From SOIL31 sp964636815 (GTDB lineage Bacteria > Babelota > Babeliae > Babelales > Vermiphilaceae), in assembly GCA_964636815.1 (NCBI GenBank), contig CAZWTF010000003.1, positions 92,117 through 156,116 on the forward strand: a stretch of 64,000 nucleotides of DNA, read 5' to 3'. Every line of letters starts with the position of its first letter. Positions within the stretch are counted from its first letter, which is position 1. The notes beneath the pieces were generated by a model. That model saw only the letters and a program-made list of their open reading frames with translations, ran no database searches and was not told the origin of the DNA. The position numbers and the translations under genes were made by a program. Below are positions 54,957 to 62,373 of this stretch, piece by piece.

Positions 54957-55120
54957 ATCAGACCTTTTTTGATTTTCATTAATTATTGCATGGAATTGTA
55001 TTTCATTCAAATCCACGCTTTTTATATTAATATTCGATATAAAAATATTGATATTCGATAAAATTTATGATAAAGTTTTTTCAGTAAAAATAATTATATG
55101 TACATGAAAGGATTTTATTT

Positions 55121-55684
55121 ATGAAAAATATTTTGTTTTATGCTCGTTTAATCAAATACATATCTTATGTGTTGATGGCTGCTACTCTTGTTAGTTTTTT
55201 TATCAAATGGTTTTTTCCTGGAGTTCTTTTAGACAACCCCTATCATATTTTTAATTTATCTCTTGCATACACTCTTGATGATTATGTTGGTGTTGCTTCA
55301 GCTATGCCTACAATGCCTTTAATTCATCGATTATTAGGCATGTTGATTGATAGCGGTGTTTTGTTTTTGTGGCTTATGATTTTATGGAATGTTGTAGCTA
55401 TTATGAAAAAATTTGAGCGCAATGAACTATTTTCTACATCTATGGTTACTTTATTTGCGGCGATGAGTAAATATAGTTTTTATTTAGCTTTGTATGTTCC
55501 AATTAATAGAATGCTTTTGAGTGTGATTATTACGTTGCATAATGCACCAGGGCATAGAATATTAACTGCTTCATTTGGGACAGCTGATTTATTTAATATT
55601 TTGATGTTTGGTATTTTTGCTGTTATGACATTGTTAATGCAGCATGCTACAGTATTACAAAATGAGCAAAATTTAACAGTGTAG
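55121..55684 (+). CDS. DUF2975-like membrane protein
   Basis: 187 residues with four hydrophobic segments (near 10-32, 72-98, 115-140 and 155-178). The layout and the adjacent tiny XRE regulator match the DUF2975/YozG pairs known in Firmicutes and others, whose role is unknown. AAAGGA precedes ATG 55121. The next gene follows after nine bases. Confidence 0.65.
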   Translation: MKNILFYARLIKYISYVLMAATLVSFFIKWFFPGVLLDNPYHIFNLSLAYTLDDYVGVASAMPTMPLIHRLLGMLIDSGVLFLWLMILWNVVAIMKKFERNELFSTSMVTLFAAMSKYSFYLALYVPINRMLLSVIITLHNAPGHRILTASFGTADLFNILMFGIFAVMTLLMQHATVLQNEQNLTV

Positions 55685-55693
55685 GAGGGTGGG

Positions 55694-55903
55694 ATGAAAA
55701 TTGTTATAACGCTTGATCAAATGATGGCAAAACGTAAAATACGTCTTAATGAACTCGCAGCACGTGTGGGTATTACAGAAGCTAATCTTTCCATATTAAA
55801 AACTGATAAAGCCAAAGCGATTAGATTTTCCACTTTAGAGGCATTGTGTCGTGAATTACAATGTCAACCGGGAGATTTGATTAGTTGGGAGTCACAAGAA
55901 TAA
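55694..55903 (+). CDS. Small XRE-family (Cro/CI) HTH regulator
   Basis: 69 residues that are almost entirely one helix-turn-helix (LNELAARVGITEANLSILKT, then FSTLEALCRELQCQPGDLIS). GGAGGGT precedes the start. It resembles the YozG-type regulators that accompany DUF2975 proteins and probably controls its own operon. Confidence 0.88.
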   Translation: MKIVITLDQMMAKRKIRLNELAARVGITEANLSILKTDKAKAIRFSTLEALCRELQCQPGDLISWESQE

Positions 55904-55921
55904 ACCCAAAGATTTTAATTT

Positions 55922-55951
55922 AGAAGGCCCTTTTATAAGGGCCTTTTTTTA
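55922..55951. terminator. Terminator after the DUF2975/XRE pair
   Basis: AAGGCCCTT (55924-55932) pairs perfectly with AAGGGCCTT (55937-55945) and is followed by seven or more T. It faces a convergent gene. Confidence 0.92.
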
Positions 55952-55959
55952 TTGTTTGA

Positions 55960-56274
55960 TTATTCTTTATTCATATTGCCATGCGGAAAATCTCTATCTT
56001 TAGCTTTGCCCGGCATCGCAATGCGTTCTTCTGTTAATACTGTTGACTGAGTTATGATGAGATCTTTGAGGAATATCATCTGTTCCGATGAAAAACGGTG
56101 TTTTTGTTCTTCTAATTGTTCTAAAAGTTCTACACGATTAAATTGTGCTTTATGATTGCATTGTCTTGTATAGATAATATTTTTTGGTTTTCTTATGCTT
56201 TTGTTCCACATGCCAAATGTAGTATTACCAATCAAAGAACATGTTATAACACAAAGAACTGTTATTTTTTTCAT
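55960..56274 (-). CDS. Small exported orphan, 104 residues
   Basis: A signal peptide ends NTTFG and is followed by MWNKSIRK. The mature part is hydrophilic and mostly helical (VELLEQLEEQKHRFSSEQMI). It resembles the 54205 gene in its FGM-(F/W) junction. No family is recognised. Confidence 0.55.
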   Translation of the reverse strand: MKKITVLCVITCSLIGNTTFGMWNKSIRKPKNIIYTRQCNHKAQFNRVELLEQLEEQKHRFSSEQMIFLKDLIITQSTVLTEERIAMPGKAKDRDFPHGNMNKE

Positions 56275-56292
56275 ATTATTTCTTTTCTTTTT

Positions 56293-57783
56293 TTATAGTT
56301 TTACTTCTTCAATGTCTAATATATCACCACTGATATAATTCTGTTTAAGATACTGCAAAGCATCTGCGCGTGTTGTTACCAATTTTGGTGTATATCTTTG
56401 TGCTGTATTTAACATACTAATGAGTGAAATGCAATCACGCAATTGATTATCATTTTGGAGCATCTCTTTTGCGCGGTCATATCTTTTACTGCTTCTCTTT
56501 TTTGTTTCTGGAGCAGCATGCTTATCTTTTTTTTCTCTCATAAGTGGCATACCTTCTTTGGTAACTTTTATAAAGTTATCAAGTGTTTCTTCTCGTCCAA
56601 AATTTTTAGTAAACCACTGTATCTGTTCTGTTGGTGGTGTAGTCCGTTCAATCATAAAATCTGGTTCAATACCAGTTCCTTGAATAGTGGTGTTATCGGG
56701 TAAAAAATAAAGACATGTGGTGATTTTGAGTGCGCAGTTGTTGCTTATGGGAATAACTTCTTGTACTGATCCTTTACCAAATGTTTTTGTTCCCACAAGA
56801 AACACTAAATAATCATTGGTTGTATCAGAATTAATTTTAAGACAACCGGCAAGGATTTCTCCTGCAGAAGCGGTATAATTATTGATAAGAATAAAAATAG
56901 GCAACGTGCTTTTTGCAATAGGATTTCTGCGTGTGGAGTAGCGTTCAATTTCTTTTCCATGTTTATCTTTGGTGAGTGCAACAAGACTTCCTTTTTTTAA
57001 GAAAAGACCTGCTATATCAATCGCTGCATTGAGTAATCCTCCTGAATTGTTGCGCAGATCAAGAATGAGGCCTTTGGCGTGTTGTTCTTGTGATTTTTTA
57101 AGTAACGTTTCAATCTGTTTTGTTGCAGATTCAGTGAACATGCTTAAAGAGAGGTAGGCTATATTGTGACTTTTAATATGAAAGCTGAGTGAATGTTGTT
57201 CTTTAACAACATCACGCACAATATCAAACGGTAATAGATCTGGACTGTTTTCGCGCATTATTTTCACTTTAACCGTGGAATGGCGTTCCCCTTTGAGTTT
57301 GGAAACTATTTTTTCTGTTGAAAGTCCTTCAAGAATTTCACCATTTATCTCTATAATTTTATCCATTGGTTGAATGCCAACTTTATCTGCAGGGCCATCT
57401 GGAACGGTATCAACGATTGTTAAATGTTTATCTTTTGTTTTTCTCATATTATCAATCACAATACCAACACCAAAAAACTCACCAGAAGTCATTTCCAGCA
57501 TTTCGTGATAAGTTTTGGGATCTAAAAAGTTGGAGTGCGCATCCAATGAATTGATAAATCCATCAATAGCTTTAATCATATTTTCTTTGGGATCTGTGAT
57601 GGCATAATGTTTTTTGTGTGCGATATCCATTGCTTGTGCAAAGGTGCGTGACCAATTAAATATGGTTTCATCAAATGTTTCATCCGATACTTGAGCAGAA
57701 GATTGATCTGTTGTTTGAGGGATAAGAGGAGATGAAAAATAGAGCGATAGACATAAGAGAAATAAGATTGATATTTTTTTCAT
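56293..57783 (-). CDS. S41-family C-terminal processing protease
   Basis: 496 residues: signal peptide, a helical region, a PDZ domain (GVGIVIDNMR ... VPDGPADKVGIQPMDKIIEI) near residues 75-165, then the S41 core. The catalytic Ser is in NYTASAGEILAG and the Lys in FGKGSVQEV. CtpA-type proteases trim periplasmic proteins and control murein hydrolases. ATG 57783 has AAAGGT upstream and starts the signal peptide. It lies 18 bases upstream of the exported orphan at 55960 in transcription order. Confidence 0.92.
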   Translation of the reverse strand: MKKISILFLLCLSLYFSSPLIPQTTDQSSAQVSDETFDETIFNWSRTFAQAMDIAHKKHYAITDPKENMIKAIDGFINSLDAHSNFLDPKTYHEMLEMTSGEFFGVGIVIDNMRKTKDKHLTIVDTVPDGPADKVGIQPMDKIIEINGEILEGLSTEKIVSKLKGERHSTVKVKIMRENSPDLLPFDIVRDVVKEQHSLSFHIKSHNIAYLSLSMFTESATKQIETLLKKSQEQHAKGLILDLRNNSGGLLNAAIDIAGLFLKKGSLVALTKDKHGKEIERYSTRRNPIAKSTLPIFILINNYTASAGEILAGCLKINSDTTNDYLVFLVGTKTFGKGSVQEVIPISNNCALKITTCLYFLPDNTTIQGTGIEPDFMIERTTPPTEQIQWFTKNFGREETLDNFIKVTKEGMPLMREKKDKHAAPETKKRSSKRYDRAKEMLQNDNQLRDCISLISMLNTAQRYTPKLVTTRADALQYLKQNYISGDILDIEEVKL

Positions 57784-57862
57784 GTTTACCTTTTTTTCAC
57801 TTAAGTAAATGTAAATATTGCAACACAAGTCAATATATAGCCAATATGATTGGAGAAGAGCA

Positions 57863-57950
57863 CTCGAAGATACCCTTCAACATGTTCAGGGCGAGCGCAG
57901 GAAGGAGATATGTGTTTCTCTCTCGCTCATTGACTTGCCTTATCTTCGTT
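57863..57950. repeat. Degenerate family-B repeat
   Basis: CGAAGATA (57865-57872) and its complement TATCTTCG (57941-57948) enclose CTTCAACATGTTCAGGGCGA, a variant of the common CTTCGACATGCTCAGG motif. It lies between the S41 protease gene and ftsB. Confidence 0.7.
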
Positions 57951-57960
57951 ATTCTTCAAT

Positions 57961-57994
57961 GGGGACTCCAGTTGGAGTAGAACGGAAATTGGGG
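57961..57994 (+). repeat. Family-A palindromic repeat before ftsB
   Basis: GGGGACTCCAGTTGGAGTAG followed by AACGGAAATTGGGG. It also contains CTCCAGTTGGAG, a perfect inner inverted repeat around GT. It matches the copies at 24556 and 62203. Confidence 0.82.
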
Positions 57995-58030
57995 CAAGGT
58001 GTTGCAATATGCATGAAATAAGGAGGATTT

Positions 58031-58312
58031 ATGGTACGTTGGAAAAAAATATTTATGAAGTTTTTGTTAGTCGGCGAAATGGCAGCATTTGGTCATATTT
58101 ATTTTTTTGGTAGTAATGGTATTAAATCATTACAAACTCATAAAAAAGTTGTTGAAGATTTAAAAAGCGATATTATGGTCCTTGATGCAGAGATTGCCCA
58201 ATTAGAAAAAGAGATTTATGCGTGGCAAACTGATGATTTTTATAAAGAAAAAGTTGCACGTGAACAGTTACAGATGGCTCGCAGAGGTGACGAGCTGTTT
58301 TATATTGGATAA
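58031..58312 (+). CDS. ftsB: FtsB/DivIC-type cell-division protein
   Basis: 93 residues: one N-terminal membrane helix, then a coiled coil (VVEDLKSDIMVLDAEIAQLE) and the family end DDFYKEKVAREQLQMARRGD. It would form the FtsQLB complex that links the divisome to septal murein synthesis. AAGGAGG lies just upstream. sodB follows nine bases later. Confidence 0.85.
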   Translation: MVRWKKIFMKFLLVGEMAAFGHIYFFGSNGIKSLQTHKKVVEDLKSDIMVLDAEIAQLEKEIYAWQTDDFYKEKVAREQLQMARRGDELFYIG

Positions 58313-58321
58313 AGGATTTTT

Positions 58322-58942
58322 ATGAAATTTGTATTACCATCGCTCCCTTATGATTATGATGCACTTGAACCGTATATTGATGCACGAACAATGGAAATCC
58401 ATCATAATAAACATCATCAAGCATATATTAGTAATTTGATCGCAGCGCTTGATACATGTCCTGAATTTCAGCCAACGTCTGTTGAGAGTTTATTAATTAA
58501 TCTTGCAAATGTACCAAGCGATATTCGTGAGGCTGTGCGTAATAACGCAGGTGGACATTATAATCACTCTCTTTTTTGGAAAATCATGAAAAAAGATGGT
58601 GGAGGCAAGCCGGTTGGTTTGGTAGCAAGCGAGATTAATAAAACGTTTGGCAGCTTTGAAGAGTTTCAAGCATTGTTTAATGCACGAGCAAAAACGGTGT
58701 TTGGCAGTGGATGGGCATGGCTTTCTGTTCATAATGCAACGGGTAAATTGGTATTAACCGCATTACCTAATCAAGATTCTCCATTAACTTATGATGAAAC
58801 ACCAATTATGGGCCTTGATGTCTGGGAACATGCATATTATCTTAAATACCAAAATAAGCGCCCTGACTATATTACTGCATGGTGGCATGTGATTAATTGG
58901 GATAAGGTTGAAGAAAACTATCTGGCAGCGACAAAGTATTGA
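58322..58942 (+). CDS. sodB: Iron/manganese superoxide dismutase
   Basis: 206 residues. The four metal ligands are H27, H82, D166 and H170 (EIHHNKHH, GGHYNHSLFW and GLDVWEHAYYLKY). It removes superoxide; Fe and Mn forms cannot be told apart with confidence here. No signal peptide, so it is cytoplasmic. GGATTTTT precedes the ATG. Confidence 0.95.
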   Translation: MKFVLPSLPYDYDALEPYIDARTMEIHHNKHHQAYISNLIAALDTCPEFQPTSVESLLINLANVPSDIREAVRNNAGGHYNHSLFWKIMKKDGGGKPVGLVASEINKTFGSFEEFQALFNARAKTVFGSGWAWLSVHNATGKLVLTALPNQDSPLTYDETPIMGLDVWEHAYYLKYQNKRPDYITAWWHVINWDKVEENYLAATKY

Positions 58943-58961
58943 TAAGTAGTAAAAAAATATA

Positions 58962-59032
58962 GATATCCTATACTAATAAATAAAATTACTTCCCTTAATG
59001 GGGTGAAATAAGATTTTTATCGTATAGGATAT
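58962..59032. promoter_or_regulatory. Perfect 11-bp inverted repeat flanking the lysS leader
   Basis: ATATCCTATAC (58962-58972) is repeated inverted at 59022-59032, and the right arm contains AGGA (59026-59029), the likely lysS ribosome-binding site. The left arm overlaps a TATACT that could be a -10. So it may be a hairpin hiding the ribosome-binding site or two operator half-sites. Confidence 0.5.
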
Positions 59033-59036
59033 TTTT

Positions 59037-60524
59037 ATGGAAATACCAAATAGCTCACCTGAGCTTCTCGAAGAGCAATATAAAGTTCGTGTTGAAAAAG
59101 TTGAAAAAATGCGTGCTATGGGCATTGATCCATGGCCTCAATTTAAACCAGTCAATGCAAAGAGCAATGAAGTTGTAGCAGAATTTTCTGATGAAAAAGA
59201 GTCTCGCACGTATGAAGTTGCGGGGCGTATTTTAACATCTCGTATGCATGGTAAGGCAGGATTTGTAACCATTCAAGATGTAGGCGGCAAAATACAGTTA
59301 TATCTGCGTGAAGATATGATTGGTGAGCAGCAATTTTCTTTTTTACAATCTTGTATTGATCTTGGTGATATTATTTGGTGTAAGGGTAAATCTTTCCGCA
59401 CCAAAACCGGTGAAATTACCATTAAAGCAGAAGATTTTACTTTACTGAGCAAATGTCTTCATCCTCTTCCTGAAAAATTTCATGGTATTGCTGATAAAGA
59501 AATTAAATATCGTCAGCGTTATTTAGATTTGATCACTGATACTGAAGACAGAGAACGTTTTATTAGGCGTTCTCATATTGTTTCATCAATGCGTCTATTT
59601 TTTAAAGAGCATGGGTTTTTGGAAGTAGAAACACCAATGTTGCATCCAATTCCTGGTGGTGCTATTGCAAAGCCGTTTGTAACACATCACAATGCATTGG
59701 GAATGGAGTTATATTTACGCATTGCGCCAGAACTTTATTTAAAGCGTCTTGTGGTTGGTGGATTCCCACGCGTGTATGAAATCAATCGTTGCTTTAGAAA
59801 TGAAGGGCTTTCAATTCGCCACAATCCAGAATTCACCACTGTTGAATATTACATAGCGCATCATGATTATATATTTATGATGTCATTAACAGAAAACTTG
59901 CTTGAATATCTTGCGCGTGCAGTGTGCAAAACAACAGAGATTCAATTTGGTGATCATACATTGAATTTTGCAGCACCGTTTGCACGTATGACAATGCAAG
60001 AAGCGGTTGCAAAAGTTGTTGGGTGTAAGCCTGCAGATCTTGAAGGCGATAAGATTGATGCGGTTATTGCGCAGCATAAAATTAAACTTGAACAAAAAAA
60101 TCCATCATGGGGATATAAACTGAATGCACTGTTTGAAGAGTTAGTGGAATCAACACTTATTCAACCAACATTTATTACACAATTCCCTGTTGAAGTTTCT
60201 CCACTTTCAAAACGTAATCCAGATAACTATGATTTTGCTGATCGTTTTGAACTGTATATGGCTGGTATGGAATTAGCAAATGGATTTACTGAGTTGAATA
60301 ATCCATTTGATCAAGCTGAGCGTTTTCATGATCAAGCACAAGCGCGTGCAGCAGGTGAAGATGAAACGCATTTTTATGATGCAGATTTTGTCACCGCTCT
60401 TGAATATGGTATGCCGCCAACTGTTGGTTCTGGTATTGGTATTGATCGTTTGACTATGTTCTTGACCAATGCACCATCAATTCGTGATGTGATTTTATTC
60501 CCGACGTTGCGGATAAAAGAATAG
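59037..60524 (+). CDS. lysS: Lysyl-tRNA synthetase, class II
   Basis: 495 residues, the normal LysS size. An N-terminal OB-fold (RIMTSR-type segment AGRILTSRMHGKAGFVTIQD) binds the anticodon. Class II motif 2 is RVYEINRCFRNEGLSIRHNPEFTTVEY (split here: FRNEGLSIRHNPEF) and motif 3 is GSGIGIDRLTMFLTN near the end. ATG 59037 is preceded by AGGA within an inverted repeat. Confidence 0.97.
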   Translation: MEIPNSSPELLEEQYKVRVEKVEKMRAMGIDPWPQFKPVNAKSNEVVAEFSDEKESRTYEVAGRILTSRMHGKAGFVTIQDVGGKIQLYLREDMIGEQQFSFLQSCIDLGDIIWCKGKSFRTKTGEITIKAEDFTLLSKCLHPLPEKFHGIADKEIKYRQRYLDLITDTEDRERFIRRSHIVSSMRLFFKEHGFLEVETPMLHPIPGGAIAKPFVTHHNALGMELYLRIAPELYLKRLVVGGFPRVYEINRCFRNEGLSIRHNPEFTTVEYYIAHHDYIFMMSLTENLLEYLARAVCKTTEIQFGDHTLNFAAPFARMTMQEAVAKVVGCKPADLEGDKIDAVIAQHKIKLEQKNPSWGYKLNALFEELVESTLIQPTFITQFPVEVSPLSKRNPDNYDFADRFELYMAGMELANGFTELNNPFDQAERFHDQAQARAAGEDETHFYDADFVTALEYGMPPTVGSGIGIDRLTMFLTNAPSIRDVILFPTLRIKE

Positions 60525-60550
60525 AAATTAATTTTTGATTGCTGATATAA

Positions 60551-60588
60551 AAAAACCTCATGTTTTTGTGCATGAGGTTTTTTTAATT
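60551..60588. terminator. Terminator after lysS, copy 1 of a duplicated hairpin
   Basis: AAAAACCTCATG (60551-60562) pairs perfectly with CATGAGGTTTTT (60571-60582) around TTTTTGTG. It serves lysS and the convergent small gene. An identical hairpin lies at 61177-61208. Confidence 0.93.
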
Positions 60589-60602
60589 TTACTTAACGAT
60601 TT

Positions 60603-61025
60603 TTATTGTTGTTCGTGATTTAATTGAGCAATGAAGTTGGCAAAACCTTCTTTTTTTCTATTTATTTTTGCAGCAGCGATTTCTTCAGGAGAGCATAATT
60701 TTTGTTTTTTTTGAATAATAGTTAGATTCTCCATAAGCTGGTCAGCCAAGACTGGGAGTATTGTCTGTATTATGGCATTGGTCTCTTGTGAATATTCTGA
60801 ATCATAAGGTTTTGTTTTTTTTGAAACATCTTTTAGAAGACGTTCTGTTGCGTAGGTATATTCTTTTATATATTGTTTTTTAGAAATTTTACAAAAATCA
60901 CATTGTAGTGAAGGTAATTCTGGAAATTCGTATAGATTTTTTGTTTCAGTTTTTTCCATTCCAAGTGCTATATTTCCTGTAGCGCTAAGAAAAAGCGTTG
61001 AAAGTAATATTTGTTTTAGAGTCAT
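60603..61025 (-). CDS. Small exported orphan sharing its signal peptide with a tandem family
   Basis: 140 residues. The signal peptide MTLKQILLSTLFLSATGNIA is close to those of the genes at 61227 and 61658, and it ends ALG followed by MEKTE. The mature part is different: it is helical and has a CDFC pair, with no likeness to the neighbours. The gene sits about 21 bases from a terminator identical to that of its neighbour. Confidence 0.6.
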   Translation of the reverse strand: MTLKQILLSTLFLSATGNIALGMEKTETKNLYEFPELPSLQCDFCKISKKQYIKEYTYATERLLKDVSKKTKPYDSEYSQETNAIIQTILPVLADQLMENLTIIQKKQKLCSPEEIAAAKINRKKEGFANFIAQLNHEQQ

Positions 61026-61176
61026 TATGTGTCTCTTTTGAGTAATAATTGTTACTAATCTATTTCGTTTTAGCCTATCAAAAACGCAGAAAATGTCAAT
61101 TAGAAATGTTTTGAGATAAAAAAAGAGAGTTTTGATCGATTAGATCGTATTGTTAAAAGGGTAAAAAAGCCTAAAA

Positions 61177-61210
61177 AAAAACCTCATGTTTTTGTGCATG
61201 AGGTTTTTTT
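61177..61210. terminator. Terminator copy 2, identical to the one after lysS
   Basis: The stem, loop and T run repeat those at 60551-60582 base for base, 19 bases downstream (minus strand) of the next small gene. The flanking ATTTTAC is also shared. Confidence 0.9.
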
Positions 61211-61226
61211 ATTTTACGTGATGAAT

Positions 61227-61595
61227 TTATTTTTGTTTTTTGAGATACTCCATTGCCTCAAGGAATGGAATTAACTCGTTTTTTGGTACCTGATTATCAA
61301 GATAACGTACAACGTTTCCACCAAATAGCTGAGATGCCTTAAGTTTGCGACTAACTACATATCCATGATAAACATCGCTATTATATGTTGTTATTTTATC
61401 CTGTTCTTCTTTGGACCAATCTTTAAAATGCAAGACAAAACGTGCTGCATGGTAGTTTAATTTACTAACATTTGTGTGAAAAATTTTTTCTTCTTCTGAA
61501 TAGTTGTTGTTAGTAGCATTATTATCCATTGCAAATGTAATATTGTTCATAGCGCCAAAGATCAGAGCAGAAAGTAATATTTGTTGTGTTGTCAT
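61227..61595 (-). CDS. Small exported protein, tandem family member A
   Basis: 122 residues with signal peptide ending TFA followed by MDNNATN. The mature region (YSEEEKIFHTNVSKL, KDWSKEEQDKI, YLDNQVPKNELIPFLEAMEY) is homologous to the next gene along its length. All but a few residues are hydrophilic. Function unknown; secreted. Confidence 0.68.
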   Translation of the reverse strand: MTTQQILLSALIFGAMNNITFAMDNNATNNNYSEEEKIFHTNVSKLNYHAARFVLHFKDWSKEEQDKITTYNSDVYHGYVVSRKLKASQLFGGNVVRYLDNQVPKNELIPFLEAMEYLKKQK

Positions 61596-61620
61596 ACATA
61601 TCCTTTTTGTAAATGATTGA

Positions 61621-61645
61621 TATTTTACGGATAGTTTATCACCAT
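61621..61645 (-). promoter_or_regulatory. Conserved upstream element, copy 1
   Basis: A 25-base block reading TATTTTACGGATAGTTTATC on the plus strand is repeated with one difference at 62037-62061, each time 25-26 bases before the start codon of a family member. It contains a TAAAAT -10-like hexamer on the minus strand. Confidence 0.55.
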
Positions 61646-61657
61646 GTTGTGATGGCT

Positions 61658-62011
61658 TTATTGTTGTTTTTTTAAATAATCAATTGCCGCAAGAAATGGC
61701 GTTATGTCTTGATGAGTTAAGCGATAATCAAGATAAAGGCCAATGTTGCCATTATATTTATCAGATGCGATAGGTTTGCTGTTAATCAAATAACCACAAC
61801 CGTTATTATTACGAAATGTTTCTATTTTATTTTGTTCTTCTTTTGGCCATGTTTTAAAATCCATAATAAAACTTGCAATGGGTTGTCTTAGTTTTTCAAA
61901 ATTTGCTTGAAATATTGCTTCTTCAGAATAGTTATTGTTATCCATTGCGAATGCAATATTGGTAGTTGCACTAAAGATAATAGTAGAAACTAATATTTGT
62001 TTTATAGTCAT
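61658..62011 (-). CDS. Small exported protein, tandem family member B
   Basis: 117 residues with a signal peptide ending AFA followed by MDNNNYS. The mature part aligns with the 61227 product (YSEEAIFQANFEKL, KTWPKEEQNKIETF, YLDYRLTHQDITPFLAAIDY). It is a recent or divergent tandem duplicate. Function unknown. Confidence 0.68.
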   Translation of the reverse strand: MTIKQILVSTIIFSATTNIAFAMDNNNYSEEAIFQANFEKLRQPIASFIMDFKTWPKEEQNKIETFRNNNGCGYLINSKPIASDKYNGNIGLYLDYRLTHQDITPFLAAIDYLKKQQ

Positions 62012-62036
62012 ACAGCACCTTTTTTTAAGTGATTAA

Positions 62037-62061
62037 TATTTTACGGGTAGTTTATCACCAT
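62037..62061 (-). promoter_or_regulatory. Conserved upstream element, copy 2
   Basis: Matches 61621-61645 at 24 of 25 positions and stands at the same distance from the start codon of the 61658 gene. Confidence 0.55.
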
Positions 62062-62175
62062 TTTGTTTTGTGTATATCAATAAATTCAGGATGTTGCGTT
62101 GTGGAGCTATTGCTGAGTATGGTACATAAGAGGTTATCTTAAAATTAAAGTTTGATTTTTTGAGCCGCTCGCTTG

Positions 62176-62234
62176 ACCCCATCTTCAGTTTCTTTCGATG
62201 GGGACCCCGATTGGAATGGAATGGAAATTGGGGC
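62176..62234. repeat. Composite family-A repeat with two hairpins
   Basis: The left hairpin CCCCATC...GATGGGG joins directly through GGGGACCCC to the right hairpin CCCCGATT...AATTGGGG. The left half matches the element at 45485 and the right half those at 57961 and 24556, so this copy looks like the full-length form. Confidence 0.85.
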
Positions 62235-62283
62235 TAAAGGGTGCAAAGTAAAAAAGATTTTAACATTATCAAATTTCCGCATA

Positions 62284-62328
62284 CCCCTCGATACATTTTT
62301 GAAGACAAAAACACTCAGGGCGAGCGGC
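62284..62328. repeat. Family-B repeat before the phospholipase gene
   Basis: CCCTCGATACATTTTTGAAG leads into AAAAACACTCAGGGCGAGCG. The TCGATACATT and ACACTCAGGGCGAGCGG pieces are shared with 17170-17290. Confidence 0.82.
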
Positions 62329-62373
62329 TAGAAAGAATAATCTACAGTTAAAAAATAAAACGAGAGGTTAGTT

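Larger units (their letters stand above)
62012..62373. other. Repeat-rich intergenic region before the phospholipase gene
   Basis: No gene is seen in these 362 bases. They hold the conserved upstream element of the small exported gene (62037-62061), a composite family-A repeat (62176-62234), a family-B repeat (62284-62328) and GAGAGG as ribosome-binding site for the next gene. I see no strong promoter. Confidence 0.6.

Noticed and set aside
16588..62328. The dispersed palindromes considered as a CRISPR array
   Set aside because: Copies are isolated, unevenly spaced and self-complementary in halves, with no spacer units and no cas genes.
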